DNA of 64,000 bases, taken from NCBI RefSeq assembly GCF_032854445.1, contig NC_088301.1, positions 13,076,281-13,140,280 on the forward strand. The letters are read 5' to 3'. This DNA is from Liolophura sinensis (lineage: Eukaryota; Mollusca; Polyplacophora; Chitonida; Chitonidae). The notes below the pieces were generated by a model that saw nothing but the letters and a program-made list of their open reading frames with translations, was not told the DNA's origin and made no database searches. Positions within the stretch are counted from its first letter, which is position 1, and each line of letters starts with the position of its first letter. Shown here piece after piece: positions 62,301-64,000 of the stretch. A program made the position numbers and the translations under genes.

Positions 62301-63097
62301 CCAATGTTTTTGAAACATCCTGAGTGAACTTTGGGGTATAGAGAAATAATCTAGATAGTTTTATGAAGCTTGCATCTTTAACAAGACAAAACATTTTTGG
62401 AGTCAATATCATCATGATTGCTTGCATGAATCCCTCTGGAAAAAAGTGCTTCAGAAGTTGCAACGGTCGAAGATTTACAGTAGTTGTATATTATACGGAC
62501 ACTGGCTAGGTAACCTTGCACTACTCAGCCTAGTCAAACTTGACATTTGCGCACTGCTGGACATTTCCTGATCTTGCATTATTGTGGTGGATGGTTAAGC
62601 CCAAAAAAGAGAGCCTAAAACTGGATATAACCAGATAGAACAGAAAAAAACTGGAGTATTTTTACGCTGGAACGTGTCATTTTTCCCGGTGTTGTAGTTA
62701 GGGGAAGATGATGGCCTCTGTGCTCTGGAAAGTCACATTCTGGGGCTTGCCCTAGGTGCCCGAGTTGAACTTGGCTAAACAGGAAAACAGTGTTGGAGTT
62801 TGTTAGGTTCATGGGGAGGGGGAGGCTGCGTGTGAACTGCGCATCCAAGGATTTGAGGAGGGGGGAGGTGGGGGATTAACCTCATTTTACGTCTATTCGT
62901 CAACAAGAACAAGCCGGAATGCAGTAATGAAGGACATGTAACTCTTATGCATGAGTACATCACGTTATTGACAGACAGGGAAAACAGGGAATAGTTGGTT
63001 ATCCTTGGTGACATTAAATACTTGTGGGCAAAAGTCAGGCTTACCTTCCTTCCCATACATTTTGGTGAAAACATATTCTTAATTAGTAAGTCAGTTA

Positions 63098-63661
63098 AAG
63101 GAGAAGAAAACCTAAAAATATGACACTATAGGCTGAAAAGAGCACATTTTTTTCTATCTGGTGGTGCCTGTTTCATAATTTTGCGATTTTTCCTCGCCAT
63201 ACACCTAAAGCCTGAAAACGGCAAAGCTGGCATAAATTGCTGAGTCCATTGCGTCCTCCATCTTTAACACCCTGTAATTTATGCTTGGGGTGTGTTGCCT
63301 CTCAGCCATTGAGAGTCACTAAAACTGCCGGCTTTATTCATGTAAACTGGGAACCTACGTCCAACATTCTGGTTTCCCGATCGGCAAGCGGAAAACGAAC
63401 TGTACTGTTTGCTACCTTCTAGGAAGAAGAGTTCTACTGGAAATGTACGAACTGCACTTCGGCGGTTTCTGACGGCAATTGTCCTCCTAACACAGAAGAC
63501 TTCAGGACTAGTTCATAGGCAAAATGGAGTCGCCCACAGCGGATTTTGGCGCTGACTATTTATAATTTATCAACTTGAGGTACATATTAGAATTTTTTAT
63601 GGCGAGGAAAAGCATACTCTTTTCAATGGTAGTTTATTGATATTTAAATTTTATTCTCCTT
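63098..63661. mobile_element. Element with composite inverted ends
   Basis: The left arm has AAGGAGAAGAAAAC, CTGAAAAGAGCACAT and TTTTTCCTCGCCATA in order. The right arm carries their reverse complements: TATGGCGAGGAAAA, CATACTCTTTTCAATGG and TTTATTCTCCTT. The left arm is about 40 bases longer. No protein is encoded between them. Confidence 0.65.
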
Positions 63662-64000
63662 CAAAGACTTTAGGGCATTTCAAGGTTTCAGCTTCTGTTG
63701 CAAATTCAGCACATTACCATATAATGATGCAAAACAAGAAAATATTCCTAAATTTGTAGTACCCCTAGTATATATTGGGTTTAGGTCATTGCACTGTTCT
63801 GACTGGAACCTGCTGTTGTCATGGAAACCTTGAAGTAAGGTTACAGCCTAGTGACCTATTAGCCTTTGTTGCCAGTTTGCCAAATACCACATGTAAACCT
63901 CAGCAGTCTTCTTCCTTCACTTCCTCGTTGACATACGGCTTTCTCGTTACTTCACACCTGTTCAGGTATGCCTGTGGTTAACCTCAAGCGAAGACTTGAT

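Larger units (their letters stand above)
58999..64000. other. Non-coding DNA after exon C
   Basis: It starts at a consensus donor, so it is presumably intron up to a next exon that begins in phase 0. No exon fits well. It contains MITE and SINE fragments (59049, 59325), an AT-rich stretch near 62130-62150 and an inverted-end element at 63098-63661. The segment 60120-61340 is less AT-rich than the rest but has no sustained reading frame. Confidence 0.65.

Noticed and set aside
63907-63965. Possible exon (cctcagcag acceptor, then gtatgc donor) with a Ser-rich frame
   Set aside because: The polypyrimidine tract is poor and the 19-residue frame has no recognisable content. It remains possible but is unsupported.

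Overview
This window looks like AT-rich, repeat-dense nuclear DNA from an animal, most likely a mollusc and probably a bivalve. There are no bacterial-type operons and no long open frames. I could place only a few short coding exons, which have consensus splice sites. The rest is introns or intergenic DNA filled with short interspersed elements (SINEs), small inverted-repeat elements, minisatellites and homopolymer tracts. The bivalve call rests on my recollection of two SINE tails (ends like GTAAAACACCAATCAAATAAATA and GTTAAACCCCAAGCACTCACTC) and on very frequent ACATGTACATGT; no search was run.

The one gene I can reconstruct is on the + strand. Exons at 19393-19458, 44038-44085 and 58910-58998 have AG/GT borders and matching phases. 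Joined, they encode 67 complete residues containing one full C1 (protein kinase C type, zinc-binding) domain with exact ligand spacing H-x12-C-x2-C-x13-C-x2-C-x4-H-x2-C-x7-C. The domain is spread over about 39.6 kb by introns of about 24.6 and 14.8 kb. The Gln that classical diacylglycerol-binding C1 domains carry at domain position 27 is Val here. Other parts of the protein lie outside the window or were not recognised, so the family (kinase, GEF, GAP, tensin, RASSF and so on) is open. A candidate alternative first exon at 54245-54410 ends in the right phase to join the third exon; it would make a product lacking the first half of the zinc domain.

Layout: 1-19392 is non-coding with two tRNA-headed SINE copies (4580-4940 has a target-site duplication of 13 bp or more), several copies of a TIR-bearing MITE, a 48-bp minisatellite (8349-8605) and a large inverted repeat (about 8690-9832). 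Intron 19459-44037 holds SINE copies, a snap-back palindrome (22341-22550), a 625-bp element with 22-bp inverted ends (32682-33306) and AT-rich tandem repeats. Intron 44086-58909 holds a complete SINE (45636-45915), a pyrimidine-rich tandem array (47540-48600), the alternative exon and a long TG/TA microsatellite. The 3' part, 58999-64000, is non-coding, with a MITE 50 bp after the third exon and another inverted-end element at 63098-63661.

No rRNA, functional tRNA, CRISPR array or transposase gene was found.
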